Shown here one piece after another: positions 35,608 through 47,348 of a stretch of DNA of 64,000 nt (its first letter is position 1; every line of letters starts with the position of its first letter). The DNA is taken from contig NZ_CP147404.1 in the NCBI RefSeq assembly GCF_037201805.1, positions 97,001 through 161,000 on the forward strand. The letters run 5' to 3'. The notes below the pieces were generated by a model that was not told where the DNA came from, searched no databases, and saw only the letters and a program-made list of their open reading frames with translations. Made by a program: the position numbers and the translations under genes. Origin of the DNA: Bacillus sp. FJAT-52991. GTDB taxonomy: Bacteria; Bacillota; Bacilli; Bacillales; Domibacillaceae.

Positions 35608-36147
35608 ATGAACCGCCTTAAAGCAAAGTATATTGAAGAAATTACACCTGCTTTAATGAATAAATTCAATTACGACTCTGTAATGCAAGTACCAAAAGTT
35701 GAAAAAATCGTAGTTAACATGGGGATTGGTGACGCAGTTCAAAACGCAAAAGCTCTTGATGTAGCTGTTGAAGAACTTGCTCTAATCACTGGTCAAAAAC
35801 CTCTAGTAACTCGTGCGAAAAACTCTATCGCGGGCTTCCGTCTTCGTGAAGGTATGCCAATCGGAGCGAAAGTTACATTACGCGGAGCGCGTATGTACGA
35901 ATTCCTAGACAAATTAATCTCTGTATCACTTCCACGTGTACGTGACTTCCGTGGTATCTCAAAAAAATCTTTTGACGGACGCGGTAACTACACACTTGGT
36001 GTGAAAGAGCAATTGATCTTCCCTGAGATTGATTACGATAAAGTAAGCAAAGTACGCGGTATGGATATCGTAATTGTTACAACTGCAAAAAGCGATGAAG
36101 AATCTCGCGAATTGTTAACTCAAATTGGAATGCCGTTCCAAAAGTAA
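35608..36147 (+). CDS. rplE: Ribosomal protein uL5
   Basis: 5S rRNA-binding protein of the central protuberance, 179 residues. Contains [16 protein letters not shown] and [15 protein letters not shown] blocks (here [11 protein letters not shown]). Starts after AAGGGAGGT. Confidence 0.97.
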   Translation: MNRLKAKYIEEITPALMNKFNYDSVMQVPKVEKIVVNMGIGDAVQNAKALDVAVEELALITGQKPLVTRAKNSIAGFRLREGMPIGAKVTLRGARMYEFLDKLISVSLPRVRDFRGISKKSFDGRGNYTLGVKEQLIFPEIDYDKVSKVRGMDIVIVTTAKSDEESRELLTQIGMPFQK

Positions 36148-36156
36148 TCGCTATAA

Positions 36157-36357
<201 letters not shown>

Positions 36358-36386
36358 TACCACGACTTGGGAAGGAGGTAAATAAT

Positions 36387-36785
36387 ATGGTTATGACAGA
36401 TCCGATTGCAGATTTGCTAACTCGCATCCGCAATGCGAACATGGTGCGTCACGAGAAGTTAGAAGTACCTGCTTCTAACATCAAAAAAGAAATCGCTGAA
36501 ATTCTTAAACGTGAAGGTTTTGTACGTGATGTAGAATTCATCGAAGACAACAAACAAGGCATGATCCGTATCTTCTTGAAATACGGTGCAAACAACGAGC
36601 GTGTTATCACTGGTTTAAAACGTATCAGTAAACCTGGTTTACGCGTATACGCAAAAGCTAACGAGGTACCAAAAGTACTTAACGGTTTAGGTATCGCTCT
36701 TGTTTCAACATCTAACGGTGTATTAACTGATAAAGAAGCTCGCGCTAAACAAGTTGGCGGAGAAGTATTAGCATACGTTTGGTAA
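36387..36785 (+). CDS. rpsH: Ribosomal protein uS8
   Basis: 16S-binding 30S protein, 132 residues beginning [16 protein letters not shown] with the C-terminal [22 protein letters not shown]. In E. coli S8 represses the spc operon by binding its mRNA at L5; I see no obvious copy of that site here. Confidence 0.97.
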   Translation: MVMTDPIADLLTRIRNANMVRHEKLEVPASNIKKEIAEILKREGFVRDVEFIEDNKQGMIRIFLKYGANNERVITGLKRISKPGLRVYAKANEVPKVLNGLGIALVSTSNGVLTDKEARAKQVGGEVLAYVW

Positions 36786-36815
36786 TATTTTTGTAATGAA
36801 TGGAGGTGCAACAGA

Positions 36816-37352
36816 ATGTCTCGCGTAGGAAAAAAACCAATCGAGCTACCAGAAGGTGTAACATTTACAAACGAGAACAACACTGTAACTGTTAAAGGCC
36901 CTAAAGGTGAGCTTACTCGTACGTTCAATAAAGATATGAAAATCGAAATCGAAGGCAACGTGATCAGCGTTATTCGTCCTTCTGAATCTAAAGAGCACCG
37001 TACAAACCATGGTACAACACGTGCATTGTTAGCGAACATGGTTGAAGGTGTATCTAAAGGATTCGAAAAATCACTTGAATTAATCGGTGTCGGGTACCGT
37101 GCGCAAAAACAAGGTAACAAACTTGTTCTTAACGTAGGTTACTCTCACCCAGTTGAAATGGAACCAGAAGCAGGCGTAGAAGTTGAAGTTCCTTCCAACA
37201 CGAAAGTAATCGTAAAAGGTGTTAGCAAAGAGCGCGTTGGTGCTTTTGCAGCTAATATCCGTGACGTTCGTCCGCCAGAACCTTATAAAGGGAAAGGTAT
37301 TCGCTACGAAGGTGAATATGTACGTCGTAAAGAAGGTAAAACAGGTAAATAA
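36816..37352 (+). CDS. rplF: Ribosomal protein uL6
   Basis: 50S protein near the sarcin-ricin loop, 178 residues with the duplicated RNA-binding fold and the C-terminal [15 protein letters not shown] signature. Starts after TGGAGGTG. Confidence 0.97.
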   Translation: MSRVGKKPIELPEGVTFTNENNTVTVKGPKGELTRTFNKDMKIEIEGNVISVIRPSESKEHRTNHGTTRALLANMVEGVSKGFEKSLELIGVGYRAQKQGNKLVLNVGYSHPVEMEPEAGVEVEVPSNTKVIVKGVSKERVGAFAANIRDVRPPEPYKGKGIRYEGEYVRRKEGKTGK

Positions 37353-37384
37353 TGTCGCTTAGGTAAAGGAAAGGAGTGACCACG

Positions 37385-37747
37385 ATGATTACTAAGCCAG
37401 ATAAAAATAAAACACGTAAAAAGAGACACGCTCGTGTACGTGCGAAAATCAACGGTACAGAGTCTCGTCCACGTTTAAATATTTTCCGTTCAAACAAACA
37501 TCTTTACGCTCAAGTGATTGATGATATGAACGGTGTAACTCTTGCAAGTGCTTCTACAATCGAAAAAGATTTCGGTTTAGAGTCTACAAGCAACGCAGAA
37601 GCTGCTGCTAAAGTTGGCGAATTAGTTGCGAAAAGAGCAAGTGAAAAAGGTATTAAATCCGTAGTATTCGACCGCGGAGGATACTTATACCACGGACGTG
37701 TGAAAGCTTTAGCTGACGCTGCTCGTGAAAATGGATTAGAATTCTAA
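37385..37747 (+). CDS. rplR: Ribosomal protein uL18
   Basis: 5S rRNA-binding protein, 120 residues beginning [22 protein letters not shown] 37385 matches the family; an in-frame GTG at 37376 lies within the GGAGTG ribosome site and is rejected. C-terminal [21 protein letters not shown] is typical. Confidence 0.96.
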   Translation: MITKPDKNKTRKKRHARVRAKINGTESRPRLNIFRSNKHLYAQVIDDMNGVTLASASTIEKDFGLESTSNAEAAAKVGELVAKRASEKGIKSVVFDRGGYLYHGRVKALADAARENGLEF

Positions 37748-37767
37748 TAAAAAGGAGGGACATATTA

Positions 37768-38268
37768 ATGCGTCGCATTGATCCAAATAAACTTGAACTT
37801 GAAGAACGCGTAGTTACGGTCAATCGTGTTGCGAAAGTAGTAAAGGGTGGTCGTCGTTTCCGCTTTACTGCTCTAGTTGTTGTCGGTGACAAGAACGGAC
37901 ACGTTGGATTTGGAACTGGTAAAGCACAAGAAGTTCCAGATGCTATCCGTAAAGCTGTTGAAGATGCAAAGAAAAACCTTGTAACTGTTCCTATGGTTGG
38001 AACAACTTTACCTCATGAAGTAATCGGTCGCTTTGGTGCTGGTCAAATTCTCCTAAAACCTGCTTCTGAAGGTACTGGAGTAATCGCTGGTGGACCTGTT
38101 CGTGCGGTACTTGAGCTTGGTGGAGTTGGAGATATCCTTTCTAAATCTTTAGGATCTAATACGCCAATCAACATGGTACGTGCTACAATCGACGGAATTA
38201 AGCAATTGAAGCGTGCAGAAGATATTGCTAAATTACGCGGAAAATCAGTAGAAGAACTGTTAGGATAA
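37768..38268 (+). CDS. rpsE: Ribosomal protein uS5
   Basis: 30S fidelity and mRNA-helicase protein, 166 residues, with the double-strand RNA-binding-like N-terminal domain and the [19 protein letters not shown] block. Starts after AAAGGAGGG and precedes rpmD by 12 bases. Confidence 0.97.
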   Translation: MRRIDPNKLELEERVVTVNRVAKVVKGGRRFRFTALVVVGDKNGHVGFGTGKAQEVPDAIRKAVEDAKKNLVTVPMVGTTLPHEVIGRFGAGQILLKPASEGTGVIAGGPVRAVLELGGVGDILSKSLGSNTPINMVRATIDGIKQLKRAEDIAKLRGKSVEELLG

Positions 38269-38280
38269 GGAGGGATTATC

Positions 38281-38463
38281 ATGGCTGAAAAATTACAAAT
38301 TACCCTCACTCGTAGCGTGATCGGTCGTCCGCAAGATCAACGTGAAACAGTTAAGGCTCTTGGTCTTCGTAAGATGCACCAAACAGTAGAGCAACAAGAC
38401 AATGCTGCTATCAGAGGCATGATCAATAAAGTGTCTCATTTAGTAACTGTAAAAGAAATTTAA
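38281..38463 (+). CDS. rpmD: Ribosomal protein uL30
   Basis: Small 50S protein, 60 residues, with [21 protein letters not shown]. Starts after AAGGAGGG. Its presence between rpsE and rplO is the standard spc order. Confidence 0.96.
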   Translation: MAEKLQITLTRSVIGRPQDQRETVKALGLRKMHQTVEQQDNAAIRGMINKVSHLVTVKEI

Positions 38464-38494
38464 TTTAAAATACCGAATAAGGAGGTGCACGAAC

Positions 38495-38935
38495 ATGAAA
38501 CTTCATGAATTAAAACCTGCTGAAGGTTCTCGTAAAGAACGTAATCGTGTAGGTCGCGGTCCTGGCTCTGGTAACGGTAAAACTGCAGGTAAAGGTCATA
38601 AAGGTCAAAACGCCCGTTCAGGCGGCGGTGTACGTTTAGGCTTTGAAGGTGGTCAAACACCTTTATTCAGACGCTTACCAAAACGCGGTTTCACTAATAT
38701 CAACAGAAAAGAATTTGCGATTGTTAACCTTGATGTATTAAATCGTTTTGAAGAAGGCACTGAAGTTACACCAGAACTTCTTATTGAAACTGGCGTAGTC
38801 AGCAATGAAAAAGCAGGAATCAAAATTCTTGCTAAAGGGAATGTAGAGAAGAAACTAACAGTAAAAGCTCACAAATTCTCTGCTGCTGCTAAAGAAGCAA
38901 TTGAAGCTGCTGGCGGTACAACTGAGGTGATCTAA
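38495..38935 (+). CDS. rplO: Ribosomal protein uL15
   Basis: 50S assembly protein, 146 residues with a glycine-rich N-terminal extension ([19 protein letters not shown]). Its TAA overlaps the secY ATG by one base, coupling secY translation to a ribosomal protein. Confidence 0.97.
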   Translation: MKLHELKPAEGSRKERNRVGRGPGSGNGKTAGKGHKGQNARSGGGVRLGFEGGQTPLFRRLPKRGFTNINRKEFAIVNLDVLNRFEEGTEVTPELLIETGVVSNEKAGIKILAKGNVEKKLTVKAHKFSAAAKEAIEAAGGTTEVI

Positions 38936-40236
38936 TGTTTCGCACAATCTCCAATTTTATGCGCGTGGGTGATATAAGAAGAAAAATTATATTCACCCTT
39001 CTTATGTTAATCGTCTTCCGAATCGGCACGTTTATCCCTGTTCCATATGTTAATGCAGACGTATTAAAAATGCAGGATGAGGCTGGGTTGATCGGATTCC
39101 TAAATACCTTTGGAGGAGGAGCACTTAAAAACTTCTCGATTCTTGCCATGGGGATTATGCCGTATATTACGGCCTCTATCATTGTGCAGTTACTTCAAAT
39201 GGACGTCGTTCCGAAGTTTACTGAATGGTCAAAGCAAGGTGAAGTGGGCCGACGTAAGCTGGCACAATTCACAAGATACTTCACAATTGTTCTAGGATTT
39301 ATCCAAGCATTAGGAATGTCTTATGGGTTTAACCGTTTATTCGGTGGCATGCTAGTCGAGAGTGAAAATGTTGCTTCTTATTTAGTCATTGCACTTGTAT
39401 TAACTGCCGGAACCGCATTTTTAATGTGGCTTGGTGAGTTAATCACTTCTAAAGGAGTAGGAAATGGTATTTCAATTATCATTTTAGCCGGAATCGTTGC
39501 TGCGATGCCTACGACTGTGAACCAAATTTATGCACAGCAAATCGAGGGCGCAGGAGAAGAACTTTTCTTAAGGATAGTTGTATTACTATTAATCGTATTA
39601 GCAGTATTAGCTATTGTAGTTGGAGTTATTTTTGTGCAGCAAGCATTGCGCAAAATTCCTATTCAGTATGCGAAGCGAATGACAGGAAATGGTGGAATTA
39701 GTACACCAGGTGCTCAAGCAACTCATTTACCGTTAAAAGTAAATGCAGCTGGAGTTATTCCTGTAATTTTTGCTGTAGCATTCTTAATTACGCCACAGAC
39801 GATTGCTTCGTTCTTTGGCCCTAATGATGTAACAAGAGCAATTCAAGATATATTTGATTACACCAAGCCTGTTGGTATGGTTATTTATATCGGGTTAATT
39901 GTTGCATTCACTTATTTTTACGCGTTTATTCAAGTGAACCCGGAACAACTTGCGGATAACTTGAAGAAACAAGGTGGATATATTCCAGGAATTCGACCTG
40001 GAAAAAACACGCAAGATTATTTAACTAGGGTTTTATATCGTTTAACGTTTGTTGGTGCAATATTCTTGTCTGTCATCGCAGTTCTTCCTGTATTCTTTAT
40101 TAAGTTTGCAGGTCTTCCAGAAACCGCTCAAATTGGCGGAACAAGCATACTAATTGTAGTAGGTGTGGCATTGGAAACAATGAAACAGCTGGAAGCGCAG
40201 CTTGTTAAACGCCATTATAAAGGCTTTATTAAATAA
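38935..40236 (+). CDS. secY: Preprotein translocase subunit SecY
   Basis: Channel subunit of the SecYEG translocon in the cytoplasmic membrane. The 433 residues show ten hydrophobic helices, including the plug-proximal FGGGALKNFSILAMGIMPYI segment and the cytosolic loop NPEQLADNLKKQGGYIPGIRPG before helix 9. Start overlaps rplO by one base. Confidence 0.98.
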   Translation: MFRTISNFMRVGDIRRKIIFTLLMLIVFRIGTFIPVPYVNADVLKMQDEAGLIGFLNTFGGGALKNFSILAMGIMPYITASIIVQLLQMDVVPKFTEWSKQGEVGRRKLAQFTRYFTIVLGFIQALGMSYGFNRLFGGMLVESENVASYLVIALVLTAGTAFLMWLGELITSKGVGNGISIIILAGIVAAMPTTVNQIYAQQIEGAGEELFLRIVVLLLIVLAVLAIVVGVIFVQQALRKIPIQYAKRMTGNGGISTPGAQATHLPLKVNAAGVIPVIFAVAFLITPQTIASFFGPNDVTRAIQDIFDYTKPVGMVIYIGLIVAFTYFYAFIQVNPEQLADNLKKQGGYIPGIRPGKNTQDYLTRVLYRLTFVGAIFLSVIAVLPVFFIKFAGLPETAQIGGTSILIVVGVALETMKQLEAQLVKRHYKGFIK

Positions 40237-40284
40237 AGAATAAGTCTTGGCACGTCTCCAATCAGACTGAGGGGGTATATATAA

Positions 40285-40935
<651 letters not shown>

Positions 40936-40936
40936 A

Positions 40937-41683
40937 ATGATCATTTGCAAAACCCCTCGAGAGATAGAGATTATGAGAGAAGCAGGTCGGATTGTAGCTT
41001 TAACACATAAGGAATTGCAAAAGCATATCTCTCCCGGTATAACAACAAAAGAGTTAGATAAAATTGCAGATAAATTTATCAAACAGCATGATGCAATTCC
41101 TTCTTTTAAAGGGTATAATGGTTTTCGTGGCAGCATTTGTGCTTCAGTGAACGAAGAGTTGGTCCACGGCATTCCAGGAGACCGGGTGTTAAAAGAAGGA
41201 GACATCATCAGCTTAGATATCGGTGCAAACTATCGAGGCTATCATGGTGATTCTGCCTGGACGTATCCTGTTGGCTTGATCGCTCCTGAAACTCAGAAGC
41301 TATTAGAGGTAACAGAGGACTCGCTCTTTATTGGTTTAAAAGAAGCGAAGCCAGGTGAACGTCTTTCAAACATCTCCCATGCGATTCAAACCTATGTTGA
41401 ATCTAATGGCTTTTCAATAGTTCGTGAGTATGTAGGACATGGAATCGGTCAAAACTTGCATGAGGACCCTCAAATTCCTCATTACGGTCCGCCTGGCAAA
41501 GGTCCAAAACTCAAACCTGGGATGGTGCTTGCAATCGAACCGATGGTGAATGCTGGAAGTCGTTACGTCAAGACTCTTGGAGACAACTGGACAGTCGTTA
41601 CCCAAGATGGAAAGATGTGTGCTCATTTTGAACATACTGTTGCGATTACCGAAACAGGTTTTGAGATTTTAACGAAAGCCTAA
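40937..41683 (+). CDS. map: Methionine aminopeptidase type I
   Basis: Removes N-terminal Met from nascent proteins using two metal ions. The 248 residues show the [15 protein letters not shown] metal-binding block, [10 protein letters not shown] and the C-terminal [13 protein letters not shown] 40937 (MIICKTPRE) starts one base after the adk stop and has only a weak AAGGGA site, suggesting coupling to adk. The small KOW-protein gene (ybzG) found next in B. subtilis is absent here. Confidence 0.96.
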   Translation: MIICKTPREIEIMREAGRIVALTHKELQKHISPGITTKELDKIADKFIKQHDAIPSFKGYNGFRGSICASVNEELVHGIPGDRVLKEGDIISLDIGANYRGYHGDSAWTYPVGLIAPETQKLLEVTEDSLFIGLKEAKPGERLSNISHAIQTYVESNGFSIVREYVGHGIGQNLHEDPQIPHYGPPGKGPKLKPGMVLAIEPMVNAGSRYVKTLGDNWTVVTQDGKMCAHFEHTVAITETGFEILTKA

Positions 41684-41806
41684 ATCAAAAGGTGTTTCCC
41701 AAACGTTGATTCAAGAATTAATACCAGGCTCGCTTAACACCGGTATAGCACTGCTTACCTTAGCTTTAGCGGGGTTCTGTATGAAAAGAGAAGGGAGAAT
41801 AAATTC

Positions 41807-42174
<368 letters not shown>

Positions 42175-42198
42175 TTATAAAGGGAGGTGCACATATAT

Positions 42199-42564
42199 AT
42201 GGCACGTGTAGCAGGTGTTGATATTCCACGCGACAAGCGTGTAGTTATCTCATTAACTTACATCTATGGTATTGGCAGAAATACTGCTGAACAAATCTTA
42301 GCGGAAGCTGGTGTTTCTCAAGACACTCGTGTACGCGACCTTACGGAAGATGAATTAAACAAAATTCGTGAAACCATTGACAAATTGAAAGTTGAGGGTG
42401 ACCTTCGTCGTGAAATCTCTCTTAATATCAAGCGTCTAATGGAAATCGGTTCTTACCGTGGACTACGTCATCGTCGTGGTTTACCAGTTCGTGGACAAAA
42501 TACGAAGAACAATGCTCGTACTCGTAAAGGTCCTCGTAAAACTGTAGCTAACAAGAAAAAATAA
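42199..42564 (+). CDS. rpsM: Ribosomal protein uS13
   Basis: 30S head protein contacting P-site tRNA and L5, 121 residues beginning [15 protein letters not shown] with the C-terminal [22 protein letters not shown] 42199 is chosen over the GTG in the GGAGGTG site at 42187. Confidence 0.96.
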   Translation: MARVAGVDIPRDKRVVISLTYIYGIGRNTAEQILAEAGVSQDTRVRDLTEDELNKIRETIDKLKVEGDLRREISLNIKRLMEIGSYRGLRHRRGLPVRGQNTKNNARTRKGPRKTVANKKK

Positions 42565-42571
42565 TCGGTAA

Positions 42572-42979
<408 letters not shown>

Positions 42980-43148
42980 TTTTTCTGTATAATTTTTATA
43001 TCCTTGTCAATAATGGGATATAATAGAATGTTGCGTTCGATACAGAAATAGTAAACCAGTTGTTGTGCACAATCGGGAACGTAAACATGGGGGAATTTCG
43101 GTTGAATGTTAAACCGGGGTTTCGACGTATTGAAGGAGGTATAATTGA

Positions 43149-44093
43149 ATGATCGAAATTGAAAAGCCAAAAATTGAAACGGTTGAGATCAGCGATGATG
43201 CCACTCATGGAAAATTTGTCGTAGAACCACTTGAGCGTGGATATGGTACAACTTTGGGTAACTCCTTACGTCGTATACTATTATCCTCACTCCCAGGTGC
43301 TGCTGTCACGTCTATTCAAATTGACGGGGTATTGCATGAATTCTCAACAATTGAAGGCGTCGTGGAAGATGTTACATCTATTATCTTAAATATTAAGAAG
43401 CTAGCGCTTAAAATTTACTCTGATGAGGAAAAAACGCTAGAAATTGATGTACAAGGAAATGGCGTAGTAACTGCTGCTGATATTACGCATGATAGTGATG
43501 TAGAAATTCTTAACCCAGATTTGCATATTGCAACTTTAGGTGAGAATGCACATTTCCGTATGCGTTTAACGGCACAGCGTGGAAGAGGCTATAATCCAGC
43601 TGTTCAAAACAAAAAGGAAGATCATCCAATTGGTGTGATTCCGATCGACTCCATCTATACGCCGGTTGAGCGTGTAAACTACCAAGTAGAAAGCACGCGC
43701 GTTGGACAGTTAACAAACTATGATAAATTATCATTGGATGTTTGGACAGATGGTAGCATTGGTCCGAAAGAAGCGATTTCTTTAGGAGCAAAAATCTTAA
43801 CTGAACACTTAAACATCTTCGTAGGCTTAACAGACGAAGCTCAAAATGCTGAAATTATGGTTGAAAAAGAAGAAGACCAAAAAGAAAAAGTTCTAGAAAT
43901 GACAATTGAAGAACTAGATCTTTCTGTCCGCTCTTACAACTGCTTAAAACGTGCTGGCATTAACACAGTGCAAGAACTTGCGAGCAAGAGTGAAGAGGAT
44001 ATGATGAAGGTCCGTAATCTTGGCCGTAAATCACTTGAAGAAGTGAAAGCGAAGCTAGATGAGCTTGGTTTAGGATTAAGAAAAGAAGATTGA
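43149..44093 (+). CDS. rpoA: RNA polymerase subunit alpha
   Basis: Dimer scaffold of RNA polymerase. The 314 residues have the N-terminal assembly domain ([21 protein letters not shown]), an acidic linker near 235-245 and the C-terminal DNA-binding domain ([21 protein letters not shown]). It follows a 169-base gap with a TATAAT at 43019 but no matching -35, so an internal promoter is only possible. Starts after GAAGGAGGT. Confidence 0.98.
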   Translation: MIEIEKPKIETVEISDDATHGKFVVEPLERGYGTTLGNSLRRILLSSLPGAAVTSIQIDGVLHEFSTIEGVVEDVTSIILNIKKLALKIYSDEEKTLEIDVQGNGVVTAADITHDSDVEILNPDLHIATLGENAHFRMRLTAQRGRGYNPAVQNKKEDHPIGVIPIDSIYTPVERVNYQVESTRVGQLTNYDKLSLDVWTDGSIGPKEAISLGAKILTEHLNIFVGLTDEAQNAEIMVEKEEDQKEKVLEMTIEELDLSVRSYNCLKRAGINTVQELASKSEEDMMKVRNLGRKSLEEVKAKLDELGLGLRKED

Positions 44094-44134
44094 TAACAGA
44101 ATAAAAAACGATTTCAACAAAGGAGGGTATCTTC

Positions 44135-44530
44135 ATGGCTTACAGAAAGCTAGGACGTACAAGCGCTCAGCGTAAAGCGATGCTTCGTGATTTAACGACT
44201 GACTTAATCATCAGCGAGCGCATTGAAACAACTGAAGCACGTGCGAAAGAACTTCGCTCAGTTGTGGAAAAAATGATTACACTTGGTAAACGTGGTGACT
44301 TACATGCTCGTCGTCAAGCGGCTGCTTTCCTTCGTAACGAAGTAGCATCAGTCGTTGAAGTAGAAGACGAGAATGGCAAGAAGAAAGAAAAGCCTGTATA
44401 TGCATTACAAAAGCTTTTCACAGACGTTGCTCCTCGTTACAGCGAGCGCCAAGGTGGTTATACTCGCATCATGAAAATGGGTCCTCGTCGTGGTGACGGT
44501 GCACCAATGGTTATTATTGAGCTTGTTTAA
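44135..44530 (+). CDS. rplQ: Ribosomal protein bL17 with an internal insertion
   Basis: 50S tunnel-exit protein. The N- and C-terminal parts match Bacillus L17 closely ([18 protein letters not shown] and [19 protein letters not shown]), but the protein is 131 residues instead of about 120. The extra charged segment, [17 protein letters not shown], lies at about 72-88 after RNEVAS. A strong terminator follows. Confidence 0.96.
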   Translation: MAYRKLGRTSAQRKAMLRDLTTDLIISERIETTEARAKELRSVVEKMITLGKRGDLHARRQAAAFLRNEVASVVEVEDENGKKKEKPVYALQKLFTDVAPRYSERQGGYTRIMKMGPRRGDGAPMVIIELV

Positions 44531-44549
44531 TTATCAATGAGACCACTAC

Positions 44550-44594
44550 AAGGGCAGAACATTTCAGCATCGGCTGGGTTTTGCCCTTTTTTTA
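44550..44594 (+). terminator. Terminator after rplQ (end of the S10-spc-alpha operon)
   Basis: AAGGGCAGAAC/GTTTTGCCCTT stem of 11 pairs and a TTTTTTT tail. Confidence 0.9.
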
Positions 44595-44617
44595 TAACAT
44601 AAGAAAGCATAAAGTGA

Positions 44618-44810
44618 TGTCTAGCTCATGACACCTTTCGATTTTCTTATTTTCGTTGAAGACTGAATAGTATGAAGCTTGAGCGTTATGATGAGCAACT
44701 TAGAGTGACTCGTCTAGCTCATGCACCCCTTCCGCTCTTATGTCGTTAAGAGGCCGCTTTGTCGGCAGAAAAAGGACTTTTTCTTTGGAGTGGGGTGCGG
44801 GCTTTTTTTT
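44618..44810 (+). repeat. Structured intergenic repeat-like region before ecfA1
   Basis: Fills most of the 326-base rplQ-ecfA1 gap. GTCTAGCTCATG occurs twice (about 44618 and 44712). After the second copy, GCACCCC(44723-44729)...GGGGTGC(44792-44798) closes a junction of three hairpins: CTCTTA/TAAGAG (44735-44752), GCCG/CGGC (44753-44766) and AGAAAAA/TTTTTCT (44767-44784). A T8 run follows. GTCTAGCTC-headed repeats are common between genes in Bacillaceae; membership is inferred. The T-run makes it also a plausible terminator or attenuator. Confidence 0.6.
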
Positions 44811-44856
44811 GTATAGACAACTTTTTTGAATAGATAAGTCATGAGGGGGGAGAGTC

Positions 44857-45696
44857 ATGAAGGAGCCGATCATTTCGATTGAACATGTATATTTTCAATA
44901 TCCAGAACAAGCAGATTATGCTTTAGAGGATATCTCATTAAATGTGTATCGAGGAGAATGGTTAGCGATTGTTGGTCATAATGGTTCGGGAAAGTCGACT
45001 CTCGCCAAAATGTTAAATGGTCTCCATTATCCTCAAAAAGGTAGTGTAACCATTGGTGGAACGTTATTAGAGGAAGAGCAAGTTTGGGAGATTCGCAAAC
45101 GGCTTGGAATGGTCTTTCAAAATCCTGATAATCAATTTGTTGGTACAACTGTGCAGGATGATGTGGCTTTTGGGTTAGAAAATAATGGCATCCCGTATGC
45201 GGCGATGAAAGAAAGAGTGCAAGATTCCTTGCAGAAAGTAGGGATGCTCGATTTTCTGAATCAAGAGCCGCACCATCTATCTGGAGGTCAAAAACAGCGA
45301 GTGGCGATCGCTGGAGTCATTGCTTTGCAGCCGGAGATCATCTTACTTGACGAGGCAACATCGATGCTTGACCCTAGAGGGCGAGAAGAAGTGTTACAGA
45401 CCGTACGTCAATTAAATGAAGAGCAACACTTAACCGTTATTTCGATTACACATGATCTAGAGGAGGCAGCACGTGCCGATCGAATCATTGTGTTAAATCA
45501 AGGGGCGGTACATACGGTCGGTACGCCTAAAGAGATTTTCCAAATGAATGAAGAGCTGATTCAACTAGGGCTTGATGTGCCCTTTTCTGTGAAGTTAAGT
45601 GACAAGTTACGATCACAAGGATTTTCGATTCAACAAAATTATTTAACGGAAGAAGAGCTGGTGAGGGAATTATGGATATCCAACTTCAAGAAGTAG
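44857..45696 (+). CDS. ecfA1: ECF transporter ATPase EcfA1
   Basis: One of two ATPases of the energy-coupling-factor module shared by vitamin S-components. The 279 residues contain Walker A GHNGSGKST (40-48), signature LSGGQ (141-145) and Walker B IILLDEA (161-167). The start follows GAGGGGGGAGAG. The 3' end overlaps ecfA2 by 25 bases, so the three ecf genes are tightly coupled. Confidence 0.96.
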   Translation: MKEPIISIEHVYFQYPEQADYALEDISLNVYRGEWLAIVGHNGSGKSTLAKMLNGLHYPQKGSVTIGGTLLEEEQVWEIRKRLGMVFQNPDNQFVGTTVQDDVAFGLENNGIPYAAMKERVQDSLQKVGMLDFLNQEPHHLSGGQKQRVAIAGVIALQPEIILLDEATSMLDPRGREEVLQTVRQLNEEQHLTVISITHDLEEAARADRIIVLNQGAVHTVGTPKEIFQMNEELIQLGLDVPFSVKLSDKLRSQGFSIQQNYLTEEELVRELWISNFKK

Positions 45697-46541
45697 AGTA
45701 TCGTTATGCAGCAGGAACTCCTTTCGAGCATAAAGCCCTTCACAATGTCAGTTTCACGATTCCAAGTGGCACTTATTTAGCGATTATTGGACATACGGGC
45801 TCAGGAAAGTCCACGATTCTTCAGCATTTAAATGCCTTGCTGCAGCCAACAAAAGGTCAAGTCATCATTGGTGATCGTACGATTTCAGCAGAACAGAAAG
45901 AAAAGAATTTAAAAGAGGTCCGCAGGCGTGTAGGAATTGTTTTTCAGTTTCCAGAGCATCAGTTGTTTGAAGAAACAGTAGAAAAAGATATTTGCTATGG
46001 CCCAATGAATTTTGGCGTATCTGAAGAAGAAGCGAAACAACGAGCGAAACAAGTGATCCGCCAGGTTGGGTTGTCTGAGGATATTTTAAAAAAATCGCCC
46101 TTTGACTTATCGGGGGGCCAAATGCGGCGAGTAGCGATTGCGGGCGTACTAGCAATGGAGCCGGAAGTCATTGTATTAGATGAGCCAACGGCGGGTCTCG
46201 ATCCGAGAGGTCGCAAAGAAATGATGGAGATGTTTGCTACACTTCATAAGGAACGCAATCTATCGACCATTCTTGTTACGCACAGCATGGAGGATGCCGC
46301 TCTTTATGCCGATGAAATGGTGATTATGCATCAAGGAGAAGTGTATCAAAAGGGCAAGCCGCGTGAACTATTTTCTAAACGAGAGGAACTGTTTCGTTTA
46401 GGGCTAAGTGTGCCAGAAATCATTCGTTTTCAGCATCGATTTGAAACAGAGTCTGGCATCAAGCTTGGGAAAACTTGTCTTTCGATTGATGAGCTTGTTC
46501 AACAGTTACAAATCATGCACGAGCGGGGTGAGGGCCGATGA
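45672..46541 (+). CDS. ecfA2: ECF transporter ATPase EcfA2
   Basis: Second ATPase of the ECF module. The 289 residues have Walker A GHTGSGKST (40-48), signature LSGGQ (146-150), Walker B ending in D170-E171 and a C-terminal extension usual for EcfA'. The start lies inside ecfA1, and the TGA overlaps the ecfT ATG. No S-component gene is in the window, as is usual for group II ECF systems. Confidence 0.96.
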   Translation: MDIQLQEVEYRYAAGTPFEHKALHNVSFTIPSGTYLAIIGHTGSGKSTILQHLNALLQPTKGQVIIGDRTISAEQKEKNLKEVRRRVGIVFQFPEHQLFEETVEKDICYGPMNFGVSEEEAKQRAKQVIRQVGLSEDILKKSPFDLSGGQMRRVAIAGVLAMEPEVIVLDEPTAGLDPRGRKEMMEMFATLHKERNLSTILVTHSMEDAALYADEMVIMHQGEVYQKGKPRELFSKREELFRLGLSVPEIIRFQHRFETESGIKLGKTCLSIDELVQQLQIMHERGEGR

Positions 46542-47335
46542 TGGAGAAAATGGTCTTTGGTCGCTATTTGCCGCTTGACTCGGTTGTGCATCGGTTAGAT
46601 CCGCGAGCCAAGCTATTATTTATCTTTGCATATGTTGCGATTGTTTTTCTAGCAAACAACGCAGTAACGTATGGTCTGTTGGCCCTATTCACTTTTCTAG
46701 CTATCTTTTTATCTAAAATTAATATTCGCTTTTTAATCATTGGGCTAAAGCCGGTCTTATGGTTAATTATTTTTACGTTTTTATTGCATATGTTTTTCAC
46801 GAAGCAAGGAGATCTCCTTTGGAAAGTAGGCTGGATTGAAATTTATGAAGGTGGCGTAAAGCAAGGGGCATTTATTTCGCTGCGATTTTTATTGTTAATC
46901 TTTATGACGTCACTCTTGACGTTGACGACGTCGCCTATTTCGATCACAGATGGTTTAGAAAGCTTATTAAAGCCGTTTAAGAAGGTGAAGCTACCTGTTC
47001 ATGAGCTAGCGTTGATGATGTCGATTTCACTGCGGTTTATTCCAACGTTGATGGATGAAACAGAGAAGATTATGAAAGCGCAAATGGCTCGAGGAGCGGA
47101 TTTTTCTAGCGGTCCGGTGAAAGAGCGAGTAAAGGCTATTGTGCCGCTCTTAATTCCGCTCTTTGTCAGTGCATTTAAACGAGCAGAGGATTTAGCAACG
47201 GCGATGGAAGCGAGAGGCTATCGTGGCGGTGAAGGCCGGACGAAATATCGCCTTCTGAAGTGGACAGCAAAGGATACAGTCTCCTTATTTGTGCTCGTGC
47301 TTTTAGCTTTCGTGTTGTTCTATTTAAGAAGTTAA
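46538..47335 (+). CDS. ecfT: ECF transporter transmembrane subunit EcfT
   Basis: Membrane scaffold linking S-components to the ATPases. The 265 residues show several hydrophobic helices in residues 25-130 and a final helix near 245-262. The two Ala-Arg-Gly coupling motifs are at 184-186 and 225-227. It overlaps ecfA2 by 4 bases, and truA follows after 13 bases. Confidence 0.95.
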   Translation: MMEKMVFGRYLPLDSVVHRLDPRAKLLFIFAYVAIVFLANNAVTYGLLALFTFLAIFLSKINIRFLIIGLKPVLWLIIFTFLLHMFFTKQGDLLWKVGWIEIYEGGVKQGAFISLRFLLLIFMTSLLTLTTSPISITDGLESLLKPFKKVKLPVHELALMMSISLRFIPTLMDETEKIMKAQMARGADFSSGPVKERVKAIVPLLIPLFVSAFKRAEDLATAMEARGYRGGEGRTKYRLLKWTAKDTVSLFVLVLLAFVLFYLRS

Positions 47336-47348
47336 CGGAGTGGTGAAG

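Noticed and set aside
36449..37120. Minus-strand 223-residue frame across rpsH and rplF
   Set aside because: Long only because of codon bias in the two ribosomal genes it opposes. No ribosome site or domain.
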